From Epiperipatus broadwayi (Eukaryota > Onychophora > Udeonychophora > Euonychophora > Peripatidae), in assembly GCA_028023455.1 (NCBI GenBank), contig JAQFVV010006203.1, forward strand, positions 10,326,876 through 10,390,875: 64,000 bases of DNA. Reading direction: 5' to 3'. This document shows positions 1 through 12,359 of the stretch, in pieces. Under the pieces are notes generated by a model that was not told where the DNA came from, did no database searches, and saw only the letters and a program-made list of their open reading frames with translations. Position numbers and translations under genes: made by a program. Every line of letters begins with the position of its first letter. Positions within the stretch are counted from its first letter, which is position 1.

Positions 1-485
1 CCAGCCCAACTCCACTTCAGTCTTTTAATTTTTTCAATGAGGTTACTAACACCTGTTTGTTCTCTTACCCATATATTGCATTTTCGATCTCTTCTTGTTA
101 CTTCCAACACGCATCTCTCCATACTTCTTTGAGTGGTCTGAAGTTTCTGTATTGCTCTTTTATTAAGTGTCCAAGTCTCAGATCCATAAGTAAGAACTGG
201 TAAAACACATTTATTAAGACCTTTCCTTTTCCTTTTAGTATTTCTACCAAAATCACTCCAAACAAGTTTAATTCTATGATTAATTTCATCCCTTATGTTT
301 CCATCTGTATTAATAATCTGACTAAGGTATTTGTAGCTGTTAACTTCTTCGAACTAATCATAATCAATCTTTAAGTTCATATTTTGAGAAAATCCATTAA
401 ATATTACTTCACTCTTTTTAACATTTACCTTTAGTCCTACTTTCATCTGATAACTTCTGCAACATTTCCTACAGCTCTAAAGCAA
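1..485 (-). pseudogene. RTE/BovB-like LINE 3' fragment, truncated by the window edge
   Basis: This is the reverse complement of the 3' half of the RTE-type LINE seen again at 29.4-31.1 kb. It covers the region just after the reverse transcriptase catalytic box through the C-terminal part that reads like TYGSETWTLNRRAIQRLQ. The reading frame is shifted: the longest open stretch (98-289) gives the out-of-frame product VFYQFLLMDLRLGHL, exactly as in the other copy. Homology starts near 485, at a point equivalent to about 30360 in the second copy, so this copy is 5'-truncated, as usual for LINEs. It has no intact catalytic domain and is not functional. Membership of the RTE clade rests on recognised protein patterns in the second copy. 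Confidence 0.75.
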
Positions 486-3400
486 ATATACTTTTTAATT
501 GTAAAAAAATCTTTATTAAATGGCAACATGTCTATGTAAAATGATTATAATAATGATGATAACAATAATTCAAATAAAAAATGGATCAAACTTCCATATT
601 ATCTCAAAATTTGTAATACAATAAAAATTATATTCAAAAACATATAAATATTGAATGGTCAAATAATAAGTCAGCATAAATTAATAAGTAATTATAAAAT
701 ATGAAATAATATAAAATATAAGAAAGGAATCATATAAAAATTTAACTGTGACAATTGTAACATAATTTATACAATCATATAGGAAAACAGATGAAAGAAC
801 CAAAGATGATAATAGTGTATGAAATGATAAATCTTCTTTATATATTCACTACTTAACACATGGACATAAAATAGAGGATATAAAAAATATTATATTTTAA
901 ATTACATTAAAAATCCAAAAAGCATAACATGCTGTTAAATGCAGGCTTTATCTTTACTCACAAGGTTGCTGAAAAAACATATGGAAATTTTATAATTATA
1001 CGAATATTTATAAAAGCTCATTAAATTTAGTTAATAACTGGCCAATTAAAAATGAATAAAAAATTATATAATAAGGTAGTATATCAAAAGTTGTATAAAA
1101 ATATATTTTTCATTTATTCTATGTATTATTGTAATTGTAGTTAATTGGTTTCAAACTTTTATTGAGTATCTAGCAATTGAGATTGCTGTATCATAATTTT
1201 ATTGCTTTATTCATGTTTGTTTTGTTTGTTATTGTTATTCTTACTTCTACTATAGAGCAGTAGATAGCTCTCTATATGCAATAGTAGACTAGCAATTGAA
1301 ATAGATGTTTAACATTTGATAAGGCCAAAAATCATATGCCAAAACAGACTTTGTATGTATAATTATTAATATATATATATGAAATATCTGGGTACATCCG
1401 TGTATAATTTATTGAAAATATATATATAAACCAAAGCTTCCACCAGGTTATATGATAAAAAAAAACACTGATATATAACAATAATGAACATTATTAAAAC
1501 AGGCAAAACTCACTATATGTATTGCCTCTCACTGCAAGCTAGAGTAATCAATGGATGCCAGAAGGCTTGTGCATAAAATCCCCATCTAGTGCCTACTCAT
1601 CTTTAATCTGGGGATACTGGATGGCAGATATCATTTATAAATGATTATATATATATATATATTTAATAATTGTAATAATATTCTAAATAGACAATGGCTA
1701 TTAAATATAACAAAATTTATGAAGTTAGTTTCACCAAAGTATATATATATTATGTAAATTGTCTCATTACACTTTTTTTTTTTTTTGCAGCAAATAAAGC
1801 CACAGTAACAAAATTCATTATTTTAAAAATTCAAATTGTTTCCAATTCTAATTTTTTTAAAAATGTCTAAATATAAATACTGAACCTCAACATTACTTAC
1901 ACCAAACTTCCTGTAGATTTGTTTTAAATCAGAGCATCACTAAATTTCAAAGATATAGAATATAAAAAATGTATATACGTCTCTTTTTCAGGAGATAACA
2001 TATATCCTTAAGAACCACTCTATCGTAATGGTTCTTAACTTATAATCTATGAATCTTAGGTACCACAATATCCTCATAAAAGTTCCATGAAGACTGTGTC
2101 CATTTTTACACTTAAATTAAAAAGAATGAATGAATGATTGTAAAATTGACAAATAAGGAAATAATGAGTCAAATTTTAATTTCTCTTTCATGCTTGTGCA
2201 AAACTTTTTTTTTTTTATCTTACAATCTCCATTAAAAACAAATAAAAATAAAAATTGTTTATGAAAATAACTGCTTGATTGTCAAATGTAATACCTGGCT
2301 TCCTATTAATAAGTTAATTTAAAAATTAAGAGTACCATTAGACCATGTTTCAGTATTCAATTATTATTACATTCATTATTATCATTATTTTGAATTTCTA
2401 AGAAATTATTCCAATAAAACTGTTATTATAAGAAGGTGTGCATTTACTTATTTTTTCCTTCACTTCAAATTTAATGATTCTTGATTAATAATTTAAATTA
2501 AGTATTTGCGGCATTTTAGGAATTTAAACTTGAGATAAGTCTGGGTATCTCCATTCATTTAGGCATCTCTAATCTATGGTTCTAGTAGTCTTTAAATTAA
2601 ATATGTGCCTAATTTATTTGAAAAGAACCTAATTTTACATCACTAAACACTTAAGAGAACATATAAAAATAATGTGAAGAAACGAAGACCCATATTGTGA
2701 AAAATAATGAGGAATACTGATATATCATACTTGTATATTATAACTCCATTACTGTTATAACCAAAGTCAGTTATAATACATATATAATCAAGATCAAATT
2801 ATCTCTAGTAAAAGTTAAACTCTGCAATAAAAATTTCTTTTTATATTATAGTTTGTTTAAAATATTGTTCTTCTATTATTGCCAGAGAGATCAAATGTTA
2901 AAATATCCAAAACTATTGAATATCTAATATTTGTGTGTTCCCATCAAAATTCATAAAAATTATTCAGAATGAAGTTTCCATCATCTGACAAAAACATAAT
3001 CCTAAAATCCCTTATACTAATATAAGATGCATTCATCAAATGTAATAATACTTTATCTTATTAACAAATATCTTGCAATTGTACCTTTGACGATAAAAAT
3101 ATCCATTAAAAAAAAAAACAGTTGTTCATTGTAAGACTAAAAGTGAAATAATATCTCCAAGTACACAATATTTCTAAAAGAAAAGTCACTCTTGAATTCT
3201 TTTGCCAAAAGACAGGTCTAACACATCAAACCATACCATTTTCTATCAGGCTTTAACTATCTCTTGCTCTATTCCATAAGCACTCTCCTCCTTAAAATTA
3301 CCAATTTCTTTATCCCTTTCCTTTTTTACTTTATCATTATCAATGCTTTAAATTAATTTATTCAGATTTTATTCTGTTTCAGATAAAATAGCATCAAATC

Positions 3401-6400
3401 CCTATGCAAACTTTTAAAAAGTCAAGCTTTTTTTATTTATTGTTCATGAATTTAAGACCAAGATACTGAAGACTAATATACTAATGTAATATCAGTTAAT
3501 ACATTACTTTTCAATTAACTTCAATCTCTTAGAAAAAGCATAAATACATATATATCTCCATATTCTTTTTCTTTCCCCTTTTTTTTTTATTTATTTGAAA
3601 CATTCCTTATGAATCATGCTTATAATAATAATTCAATTCCATTCAAGATCTGATCCAATAACTACTTTAATTTCTCAGAAATATTATAATAATTATTTTT
3701 TGCTATAATCACAACTATGCAAATTAATACTCTTTTCATCAGATAGCTCATAATTGCCATCATTCTTTTTAAGGTTCTCTTTTCTTTTTTGGTACTTCCT
3801 GCCTGCTTCTATATTTTTCTCTGCTTCAGCACATCAGCATCAGTCACTGGTATTAAAACTCTTTTTTGGTACAATAGTTTGAAAAAAAATCACCTTCTGA
3901 CATTAGAAATAGATTGCATGTAATTTACTCACCAATCAGGTTTCTTTTTGTATAGTTATTATTCTCATAGTCTCTTCTATTCTATAAGAATATAGATATT
4001 AGTATTGTAGCCATTATCACACTATAACATATATCACCCATTTTTTTTACTTAATAATAGATATATTTTAAAATTCCAAATACCAGTAACCACTTTAAAG
4101 AGAATGCCGCATATCTATTGCTTTCTTAAAATATTTCAGTGGTCAACTTTACTAAATATAGCTTATAACAATTTTATCATTCTAATACAATAGTATCTTA
4201 TATTTTCTTAGTCTTCTACTATTTTACAAACAATATAGAAATATCTGCAATTTAGTAATGGAGATCAACAATTAAGCAATCCAATTTAATTAATGAAAGT
4301 TAATCTGGACAAAACTGATTTCGTAAAGAGCATATTTTCAACCAGGATAAAGATCAATCTTAAAACTTTAAAATACTAACTATATTGTAATGATACAAGG
4401 TTGGGGCTAATATATATTCAAATAAGAAATGATTAACAAACCAAATATATTCAATAATATAATCAATACTCTGATGATGATGATAAAATAATCCTAGCAT
4501 TGAAAAAGTTAAATTAAGTATAATCATTCCAAAAGTATTTTTAATTTCTTTGGTTAGATTCAATTTAAAATTAATCTTTAGGTATCTCTCTTAAATAAAA
4601 AGATTGCTTCTGGATATTTTATTCTTGTCAATCACCATTATTTTAATATAATTCCATTATCCCTGCCTGTCCACCTGAGGATTACGTGGCTTCTCAGGAT
4701 TAGTGGATAATAATGACATATGTTTAGAATTTAGGAAAACAGCAAAAACAAATTAAATTGTTTAATAAAAAATAACTTGATTTATTTAACAATAAATAAA
4801 TAAAATATAAAATCATTGCCTATATATTTGCAACTATCACAATATAAAAGAGGTAAATAAATAAATTAAAAAATACAAAATAATGAATTGAATAAACATA
4901 AACATTATATGTAAGGCCTTATAGTTAAGTATAAAGAAATCTTATCAGATAATAAAAATGTTTCAAACCATGATTTTTTTGTAGAGAATGTAAACTTTAA
5001 TGATAATCTTTATCAATGCAGTTCTAATTGTGATAGTCCTCTTTGGGTATCAATGATAGTAGGCAATACAGATGTTTTCTTCTTTTGAGCAGGTAATGTT
5101 CAACTTCAGCATTCATATTTGCATACAACTACATAGTTCAAAGTCTTTTGACTGATATACTTTCAGTTTTATTAGCCACACATATTAAATACTTTTCTGC
5201 TAGTTAATATAGTCATAATTACACTTTGAAACAATCTTTAAGGTAGAGTTATCCAAAGGTATTCTGAGGGAAACTGTTTTAACCAACAGTTTTCTTTTTA
5301 ATAGCCACTTCTCTATCAGTATTTTCTCCCACTTCACAGAATCAATCTTCACTACCTTCTTATTGAATCAAAACTAGATTAATTTCATTTTTCAAATCTA
5401 TTTACATCTTTTATCCTTATAACATATTTTTAACACATAATCCATAATTAGGCCTGTATTAATTTATATCAGGATATTTTTTACAAAATACTCTTATTCA
5501 GATTTATTACAATTTTACAAAACATTTTTTTTTAAATTTTACATTGATAATTAGTTCACAAATAATTATAAAATAGTTTCTATTACAGGTTAAAAAGAAA
5601 ATGATGAACGAACTCTGAAATTTGTTCTCTAACTTTCTCAATTTTACTGTTACATAATTTGTAATAATATATTTAAATTTGCCATTCGATTTAATACAAG
5701 AAAAATGCAAATTATTTCTTTAAATCTATTCCAGAATGCAAATGGGAATGGTAACAAAATACAGCATATTTTAGTTTTCATTGTCGTGCAATAAAATTTA
5801 AGTAAATTAACTAACTTCTCTTTTTTTTTCTTACTTTATGCTGAATATCATTTTACTAATTATAATTTTACAAAGTACTTTTATTATACAAATTATTTGT
5901 TAATATCACTGATTTTATAAACTCATTTCCCTCTTAATTTTTAAACCAGTATAATTTAAGTTACACATAAATTTTATATGTACACATACACGTACAGCAA
6001 TATCAAATTTTACTAATCAATCTATCTTTGATTAAGCTATCTTTTCTAACTTCTTGATCATGCAGATTTGCAATACAACTAATTCAAGCTGTAATCAAAG
6101 TGGTATTGTTAAAATATTAATAAAAAAAATTCTTTACTAACAAAGCAATCTTTATTGTAAACAAAACTACTTTCTAAAATCTTGTGCGGATGTAGATACT
6201 AAATAATGACACTTTTATCAAGACAAATGTCAAGTTAATAGAGATGTCATCACAACCTCATTCAAATCAATTTACAACTTAAATTTACAAGGTAAAGTTA
6301 ACGTCTACTCATTTTAATAATCTTGTAATCTAACCACGAAATATCAAATATGAAAATATTAAGCTATACAACTTTAATAATATTTTATCACTGAATCAGT

Positions 6401-7596
6401 AAAGTTAAAGTACTAGTTATATTAATAGAAAATCCTCTAATATCAAAGTAACTTATACTGCAAAAAAAAAAAGGAATACTTGATCTGAACATTTTTTTCT
6501 ATGATCTTATTAGGCAATGATATTAATGGGTTATATTAATATAGTGAGCCCTTTAAAGTTTATCAATTTAATGATTACACACAATCAGTGGTGTACAGTT
6601 TAGTAGATACATATATATTTGGTTTGTTTACAAGATAGTTAAAATGAGTAGAAATTTACTCTGCTTTGTGAATTTAGACTGTCAGCCAATTTAAACAAGT
6701 CTGCATGAATACATTATTTTTGATACTAAAAGGTATTGTATTTATATAGCTAGTGTTTTGAAGTTTATCAATCCAGTGATTATTTATTATTAGTGCTAAT
6801 ATATGATCTTATGACAACAAACTGAATATATTGTCATACCTACAAACTAACCTTTTCACTTTTTGCATAAATTGCATGCTTAAATTTATTCTCAAATGCA
6901 TTTCCTTTTACTTTCACTATACTATCTCTTAAATATCTTCATACTTCTCCCCATAATCACTTTAACTTTAGAACCCAATTTGCTTACTCGATTTTTATTT
7001 ATCTCACTTTTGCCAAAGTTTTTTTTTTTTTAATTTCATGGCTGATATAATTATCACAGCTTTTAACATGTTTTCTTGCAAATTCACTTGATATTTTATA
7101 TCATGAAGAACATTCAAGAAATAGATATTGTTACTATTAAATATATTTCGAATTAAAATTTCTATAGATTTCAGATGATAACAAATTTTACACTTTTTAT
7201 CAAAAATTGAGTTGATTTGTTCTATTCAACAAATTTATTTTGAATGCCTTAATAATAATAAATATAGTAGCATTCAACATTATGTTGGTCATTGTTTTGT
7301 GTTAAAAAATAACATTAAAACATCTTTACAAATTTTTTGTTATCTTAAAGCTGTATGTATTTTAGTCTTCCTTCTACTGTTCATTGCCTATAATGTTTTT
7401 TATTTCCTTAACTTGAGTCATGTCATTAATTCACCATTGTAAATTTTTAATAATATATTTTAAATAATAATTTTAAAAAAGTTGATTTTTTACTTTCTTC
7501 TTTCTTATATATTTTTACAACATGAATTATTAAGTAAATAAAAATAATATTTTAAAGCAATAAATTTTTATGACAATGTAAAAGTAATTTTGCTAT
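486..7596. other. AT-rich gene-poor stretch, 3' to the last recognised exon
   Basis: Apart from a SINE-like copy at 1500-1632 and short AT microsatellites (for example around 1368-1380, 1648-1663 and 1738-1750), I see only AT-rich sequence with very short open frames. No splice-bounded exon with convincing coding character was found. It may be an intron or the 3' flank of the minus-strand gene. The small open frames at 4360-4563, 5507-5710 and 7212-7442 look random, rich in Ile, Phe and Asn. Confidence 0.5.
1500..1632 (+). repeat. SINE-like interspersed repeat, copy A (partial)
   Basis: This stretch matches a family found at least six times here (copies at 1500, 35334, 45588, 56946, 57376 and 63285). 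It begins with AGGCAAAACTC, passes through GTAATCAATGGATGCCAGA and TTGTGCATAAAATCCCCATC, and stops after the ACTCATC segment. The more complete copies run about 80 bp further. I see no convincing RNA polymerase III boxes, so the class is left open. Confidence 0.7.
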
Positions 7597-7662
7597 TTAT
7601 GATAACAATATTGTTTCATCATTACATATGCTTAATTTATAAATAAAAATTAAGACTAATAC

Positions 7663-7812
7663 TTCTTTATCACTCAAAACATCAATATGGTTTATTTCTT
7701 CCAAATTATCTGAATAAGATTTTGACATGGCTTTAGCCCTTTTCCGATACAATGGATTCAATTTTCGTCTTTGATTTGCAAACTTCATCTTTAGATCAGC
7801 AAGCCAAGAATT
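7663..7812 (-). CDS. Coding exon e5 of the minus-strand host gene (end of SAMD3-like module)
   Basis: After an acceptor ending TAATTAG at 7813, a phase-0 frame begins NSWLADLKMKFANQRRK and continues for 50 codons, with the basic run LNPLYRKRAKAMSKSYSDNL followed by an acidic tail. A possible donor, GTATTA, lies at 7662-7657. If that weak site is not used, the frame runs 21 more codons to a stop at 7597-7599, making this a terminal exon. Phase 0 matches the phase-0 end of exon e4 at 21780, giving HAGPQ-NSWLADLKMKF. The pattern W-x-x-(D/S)-L-x-x-K-F-x-x-x-R-R fits the end of a module I associate with SAMD3-like and related uncharacterised animal proteins. Exon e1 starts with the parallel sequence LLWVNDLKMELAN. 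Function is unknown. Coding status is well supported, but the family name is from memory. Confidence 0.7.
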
Positions 7813-9040
7813 CTAATTATTAAAAATAATAATAATAATAATTTGATTAAATAAAATAAAAAATATGTCTGTTTTTAATTCAAAAGGTAAAAATATGTGG
7901 GTATTAATATTTAATTAGTATTAAAGAGTATAGCACATAAACTAATTGAATACAGATTCATAATTTAGTGATAATATTCCAATCTAGAACTAATCATGTA
8001 AATTTAATTATATTGAATAAATAATTTCTTTATTTTTATGCTTTTTATTTATTTCATTATGTTTTGACTGTGGAAGACGGCCATTATCAATCTATAATAA
8101 AAAATTAAATGTTATCAGTGAAATAAATACAAAGCACAAAACCAAAGTTCATTTACAAAATTATGATAAAAATAACTTGTTAAAGTCAATAAAAAGCGAA
8201 AATTAGAGTTTATAATTTAATCACATTGGCATTAAGTCAATAAACATTAAAAGCATTTTTCATCTGTGGCAACAGGCAACAGTTTGCACTGCTTCTCTAT
8301 TCAGTTGGAACTTCAGTTTTTTGTTTTATAGTTTTAACAGAAATCATTAAGATATATAGTTACTGATGTAGTATTAGACACTACAATCTTGCAAGTGAGT
8401 TGGTTTAAGTTCAAATCTTAAGAATAATAAAAATGTTTAAGCTAATAGTTTTAAAAAGCATAATAAAAGTAAGAATAGCCATTGATAAAAATGCAATGTA
8501 AAAAAGAAATTCCTACCACAAGAAACTAAATAATCATATGACAGCCAGACTATTTTCTTTTAATTAATAATTTGCATTAGTTACATAAAATATAATTCTA
8601 AAAATTCATCAATTGAACCTAAGACTGCATTCAAAGAAAATTAATTATAACTCAAATCAACTTTAAAAATAATTTCTCATTTATTTTATTCCTTAATTCA
8701 AATTAAATCATTTACATTGTAATCAAAGGTCATAATAAATGTCTCAAATTTTATTTCTTCTCTCTCTTTTGTTTTATGAGAAACCCTAATATATGCAGGT
8801 ATAGTTTTATTGAATTTAGAAATATAGCTGCTACTAGTTAAATTATGATATTCCTTGATTGGTTTATTACAAAAATCCTATTTTAAGGATATTATAAAAA
8901 TCATCAGATTATTTCTCAGTTGATTCATATAGTTCCAAGAGCAGCATTATCCTGGTGATTTGTTTTTTATAGGTACTGACTGGAAAATTAAAGAGAGAAG
9001 CAATGTTATTATATAAATGATCTATTGTCTTTATGGTGCC
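7813..9040. other. AT-rich intronic DNA
   Basis: No gene recognised. A possible acceptor followed by a short open frame (IDNGRLPQSKHNE) near 8091-8020 was considered, but it lacks a matching donor and does not fit the exon chain. Confidence 0.5.
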
Positions 9041-9366
9041 TGTTACACCGAAATAATTCCTCTATTATATTGTAATGTCTTCGCCCCTAAGTTTTTCAGA
9101 GGGGTTGAAAAGAACATACAATCCGATAGATAACATAAACGAGGACATTCTGGAACTCGGCTGAAACAATTCTTAAAACAGTTGTGCCGTAAATAGCTCT
9201 ACCAGCTTGATACATATCCAACTTCTTCTGTTAAACAAAACCGTAACAAGTGCGCGATGTTTTTCCTCTCACCGTTTTTATATCCCTCTGAGTTCTTTTG
9301 TTTAAGTCATATCTGCTACATCACTCCGAATTCTTAATTCGCATGTTTTCCAACTCTGTTTTGATG
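9041..9366. promoter_or_regulatory. GC-elevated block with a TATA-like box; possible solo LTR
   Basis: This block is clearly less AT-rich than its surroundings and contains several CpG sites (GTGCGCGATG near 9250). On the minus strand it contains GGGATATAAAAACGG (9285-9271), a good TATA-type motif, followed by GC-containing sequence. Its plus-strand start TGTTACACCG (9041) and an internal TGCTACA near 9320 resemble the TG...CA ends of an LTR of about 280 bp. The bases flanking these ends do not form a target duplication, so solo LTR status is only a suggestion. Confidence 0.3.
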
Positions 9367-9371
9367 GTTCT

Positions 9372-9570
9372 TAACTTTAATTAGTTATTTTTATCTTTGA
9401 TAAAAATAATCCCCACAACTTGTTTTCAATTATAATTATTTCCATTATAATTAGTTATTTTTATTTTCAATTAAAGTAAATCCCCACAGCTTGTTTTCAA
9501 TTATAATTATTTACCATTATAATTTTTTAACTTTAATTAGTTATTTTACTTTCAACTAAAATAAGTGAAA
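9372..9570. repeat. Imperfect tandem repeat of about 85 bp, 2.4 copies
   Basis: Successive units share CTTTAATTAGTTATTTTTAT, a TCCCCACA(A/G)CTTG core and the tail TTTTCAATTATAATTATT. Two full units and a partial third are visible. It abuts the right edge of the GC-elevated block at 9041-9366. Confidence 0.75.
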
Positions 9571-10447
9571 ACTTCTGGAGTAAATTGTCTCTTGTAAAAT
9601 CGCTATTTATTTCTCAACAATGAATACAACATATATATACTTCTGTAGAATAATAAGATTTTTTTTCTCAACAGATAATTATTTGAAGCATTTCATCTTT
9701 GTTTGTTTAATTAATTTAATTTTGGTACTTATTCTTCAACTATATAATGCTGAATAGATTATCCCATATGATAATAGTGTTAATTTTTAAAGTATTAACT
9801 TGTTTTTGTGTCTTCTTTTTTAAAACTAAATTACTCTCCTAAATGAAAATGGTTTACAATTAAATTGACACACATTTATTTACTCCTTCACTATTTCAGA
9901 CCATGTAATAATGATATTTTTAAAAAGCTCTTTGGCTAAAATAATGATAATTTGATAACAAAGTAAAATAATCTTATTTATATAATGACCGAACAAATCA
10001 ACTAATACATACATACATATATATAAAAGAAGTCCTCATTGATTCAATCTATATAGAAATTGATAAAAAATATCACTGGTTCATAAACAAAAACCTACCA
10101 AAATGTAGTTCACAAAGTAAAGCCATTTCATAAGTACAAACTCAAAAATAAAAAAAAAAACATGCAAAAACTTTAAAAACACAATGACTATTTTCATTAT
10201 TTGGTGTTTTTGTAAAACTATTATACTGCAATTTTTGTATTTACAATATGGTATCAATATGTTAAAAAAAAAATTCATACAACACAATTTTTCTTTTTAA
10301 ATCTTGGTTTATTTTATGAATCTTTTTTTTTTATTTCAATTTTCTTCTAACATTTTTATGTTATTATATGGTTACTGTCAATGATTATATCTATAATATA
10401 TGATTACAAAGAATCTACACAGAATTTCCAAAACAACATAATAAAAT

Positions 10448-10577
10448 AGCATAATAAAAAAAAAATTTTTCACATAAATTTAATATAGGGTATATGAGCA
10501 CAGACTTTCACTAGCATAATAAAAAAAAAATTTTTCACATAAATTTAATATAGGGTATATGAGCACAGACTTTCACA
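10448..10577. repeat. 65-bp tandem duplication at the edge of a foldback element
   Basis: The unit starts AGCATAATAAAA and ends GCACAGACTTTCAC. It occurs at about 10448-10512 and 10513-10577 with almost no differences. The second unit runs into the left arm of the inverted-repeat element beginning at 10546, so the element's left end has been duplicated together with its flank. Confidence 0.85.
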
Positions 10578-10996
10578 CCACCCACCTCTCTCCACTCTAT
10601 CTAATAACACTGATACACCTAAACACATTAATGCTGAAAAGATAAATAATCACCAATATACGTATTTCATGATCTCGGCCTCAGGGTGGCCTTTGAGCAT
10701 TCCATCATCAGATTTTCAATTGGATGGATGGTTGAAGAGTTGGAGTGTGGAGTGGATTGAAGCCTGTCCATTAAACTATGAGGATAGTCTATCTTAATAT
10801 ATATCTGAGCACTTATACTATATATGTGTGTAAAGATGATAGTCTGGACCAACTGATGATTGCTGGTTTAGCATGAAATACGTATATTGGTGATTATTTA
10901 TCTTTTCAGCATATATGTGTTTAGGTGTATCAGTGTTATTAGATAGAGTGGAGAGAGGTGGGTGGTGTGAAAGTCTGTGCTCATATACCCTATATT
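10546..10996. mobile_element. MITE/foldback element with inverted repeats of about 125 bp
   Basis: The left arm (10546-10671) and right arm (10872-10996) are near-perfect reverse complements. The left begins TAATATAGGGTATATGAGCA and the right ends TGCTCATATACCCTATATTA. The arms include the segment CACCACCCACCTCTCTCC and its complement. The roughly 200-bp centre contains GTGGAGTGGATTGAAGCC and no coding potential. No clear target duplication was found because the left end is itself duplicated. Class is unassigned. Confidence 0.8.
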
Positions 10997-11446
10997 ACAG
11001 GTATATAACAAGCCTGTGTTTCAGTTATTTCACATAAATTATAATTTTTTTAAACTTATTTCTTGCTTTAATTTCAAGATTTAAAAAAAAAAAAATATGT
11101 GTTAAATAAATTAGTTTTTTTAAATATAGTGAAATTAATGGGCCATAGTTTGGAAAGGAAATAGTGAAATAATTATTGATTTTATAGCATCAATATCCTC
11201 AAATGAGAGTAAGTTTGAAACCAAAAAAATTGTTAAAAAGTGAACAAGATAGTAGACAGCACCAATAATTTAAAAATACAATATTATAATTAATATGCCA
11301 ATAGGATTTGCAATAAGAATAAATCAGTGATTGACTAAAAGCAAGACTACATTTAAAATTATAAAAATTTGAATGAAAACCATAATATAAGTAAAATCTA
11401 AAAAAAAAAAATGTTTCCATTTTAAAGTTTAAAAGATTGCCTATAT

Positions 11447-11797
11447 CAGGGGTCCCCAACCTTTTTGCCCTTAAGAGCACATTCTATAATACTGGCCAGG
11501 TGACGGGCACCATTTATTTTTTCAATGTAAATTTATAGTTGGATATTGTTAATAATATATATAATGTACAAAAAAATATTTATTTCAAAAATAAAATTTT
11601 AACATATAATTAACGTTTATATTTTTACCCTGTAAAAGTATAATATGCCCTATAATTTGATTACAGTATAATACAATAATTTATAAGAAATTTTAAAAAT
11701 TAAATTTATTTGTATCAGATAAATAATTTTTTTATCATGTTTGGATAGCAGCGGGCACACGTAAAATGTCTGCAGGCACTATGGTTGGGGACCCCTG
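11447..11797. mobile_element. hAT-type MITE with perfect 8-bp target duplication
   Basis: The 351-bp element has terminal inverted repeats CAGGGGTCCCCAACC / GGTTGGGGACCCCTG. It is flanked on both sides by GCCTATAT (11439-11446 and 11798-11805). An 8-bp duplication plus a CAGGGGTCC-type terminus is characteristic of hAT elements. The interior is AT-rich with no transposase, so it was mobilised in trans. The perfect target duplication suggests the boundaries have not decayed much. Confidence 0.92.
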
Positions 11798-12144
11798 GCC
11801 TATATAATTTGGCTGAAAAATATTGCCAAATCTTTCATAATCAATCATTGGGAAATCTAATTTTTTTAAAAAGGCAGTCTTCATTTTGCTAAAAAAAAAA
11901 AAAAAAAAAAAGGATTGATTTGTATATTTTTAAATTAGATAATAAAATTGATGGTGAGATGTAAAGCAGGAGGAGGGGGAGATCTTTAAAAGTGAGAGAG
12001 TGTATTAAATCTATACTATTTTAATTATAATTTTCATAATTTTTTTCATAATTTTTTATTCGTAACACCAAGAATTCATGAAAAATGTTACATGTATGTA
12101 TTATGAGCACTACTTGTTGAGTTATAGTAGTAATTAAATATTGT

Positions 12145-12359
12145 TAATATTAAATACAATTTATCCAAATCACTTCAAACACTTTTTAGCAAAACTCTTT
12201 ATTTGTACATATATACATAAACCTTACGTTTCAACTGTCCTGCAATCTTTTTCAGAGCTATGATATAATGAACAAAATAAAATAAAATATATAACCATAT
12301 AATAATCATAGCTCTGAAAAAGACTGCAGGACAGTCGAATGTAAGCTGTATGTATATAT
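12145..12359. mobile_element. Left part of a foldback element split by the LTR retroelement
   Basis: The sequence contains a long inner hairpin. TCAACTGTCCTGCAATCTTT near 12230 is mirrored by AAAGACTGCAGGACAGTCGA near 12318. Its outer arm TAGCAAAACTCTTTATTTGT (about 12188) has its complement only on the far side of the 8 kb insertion, at 20380-20405. The same GACTGCAGGACAGTC core occurs at 26.2 and 39.6 kb. The foldback was therefore intact before the LTR element landed. Confidence 0.8.
12356..12359. other. Left 4-bp target site duplication (ATAT) of the LTR element
   Basis: ATAT here and at 20376-20379 immediately flanks the TG...CA ends. Removing the insertion and one ATAT restores the foldback sequence GTATGTATATATGTACA predicted from its opposite arm, confirming the insertion point. 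Confidence 0.85.

Noticed and set aside
8020-8091. Candidate exon on the minus strand (IDNGRLPQSKHNE) after a TTATTATAG acceptor
   Set aside because: No usable donor, and inserting it would split the HAGPQ-NSWLADL join that fits the module.
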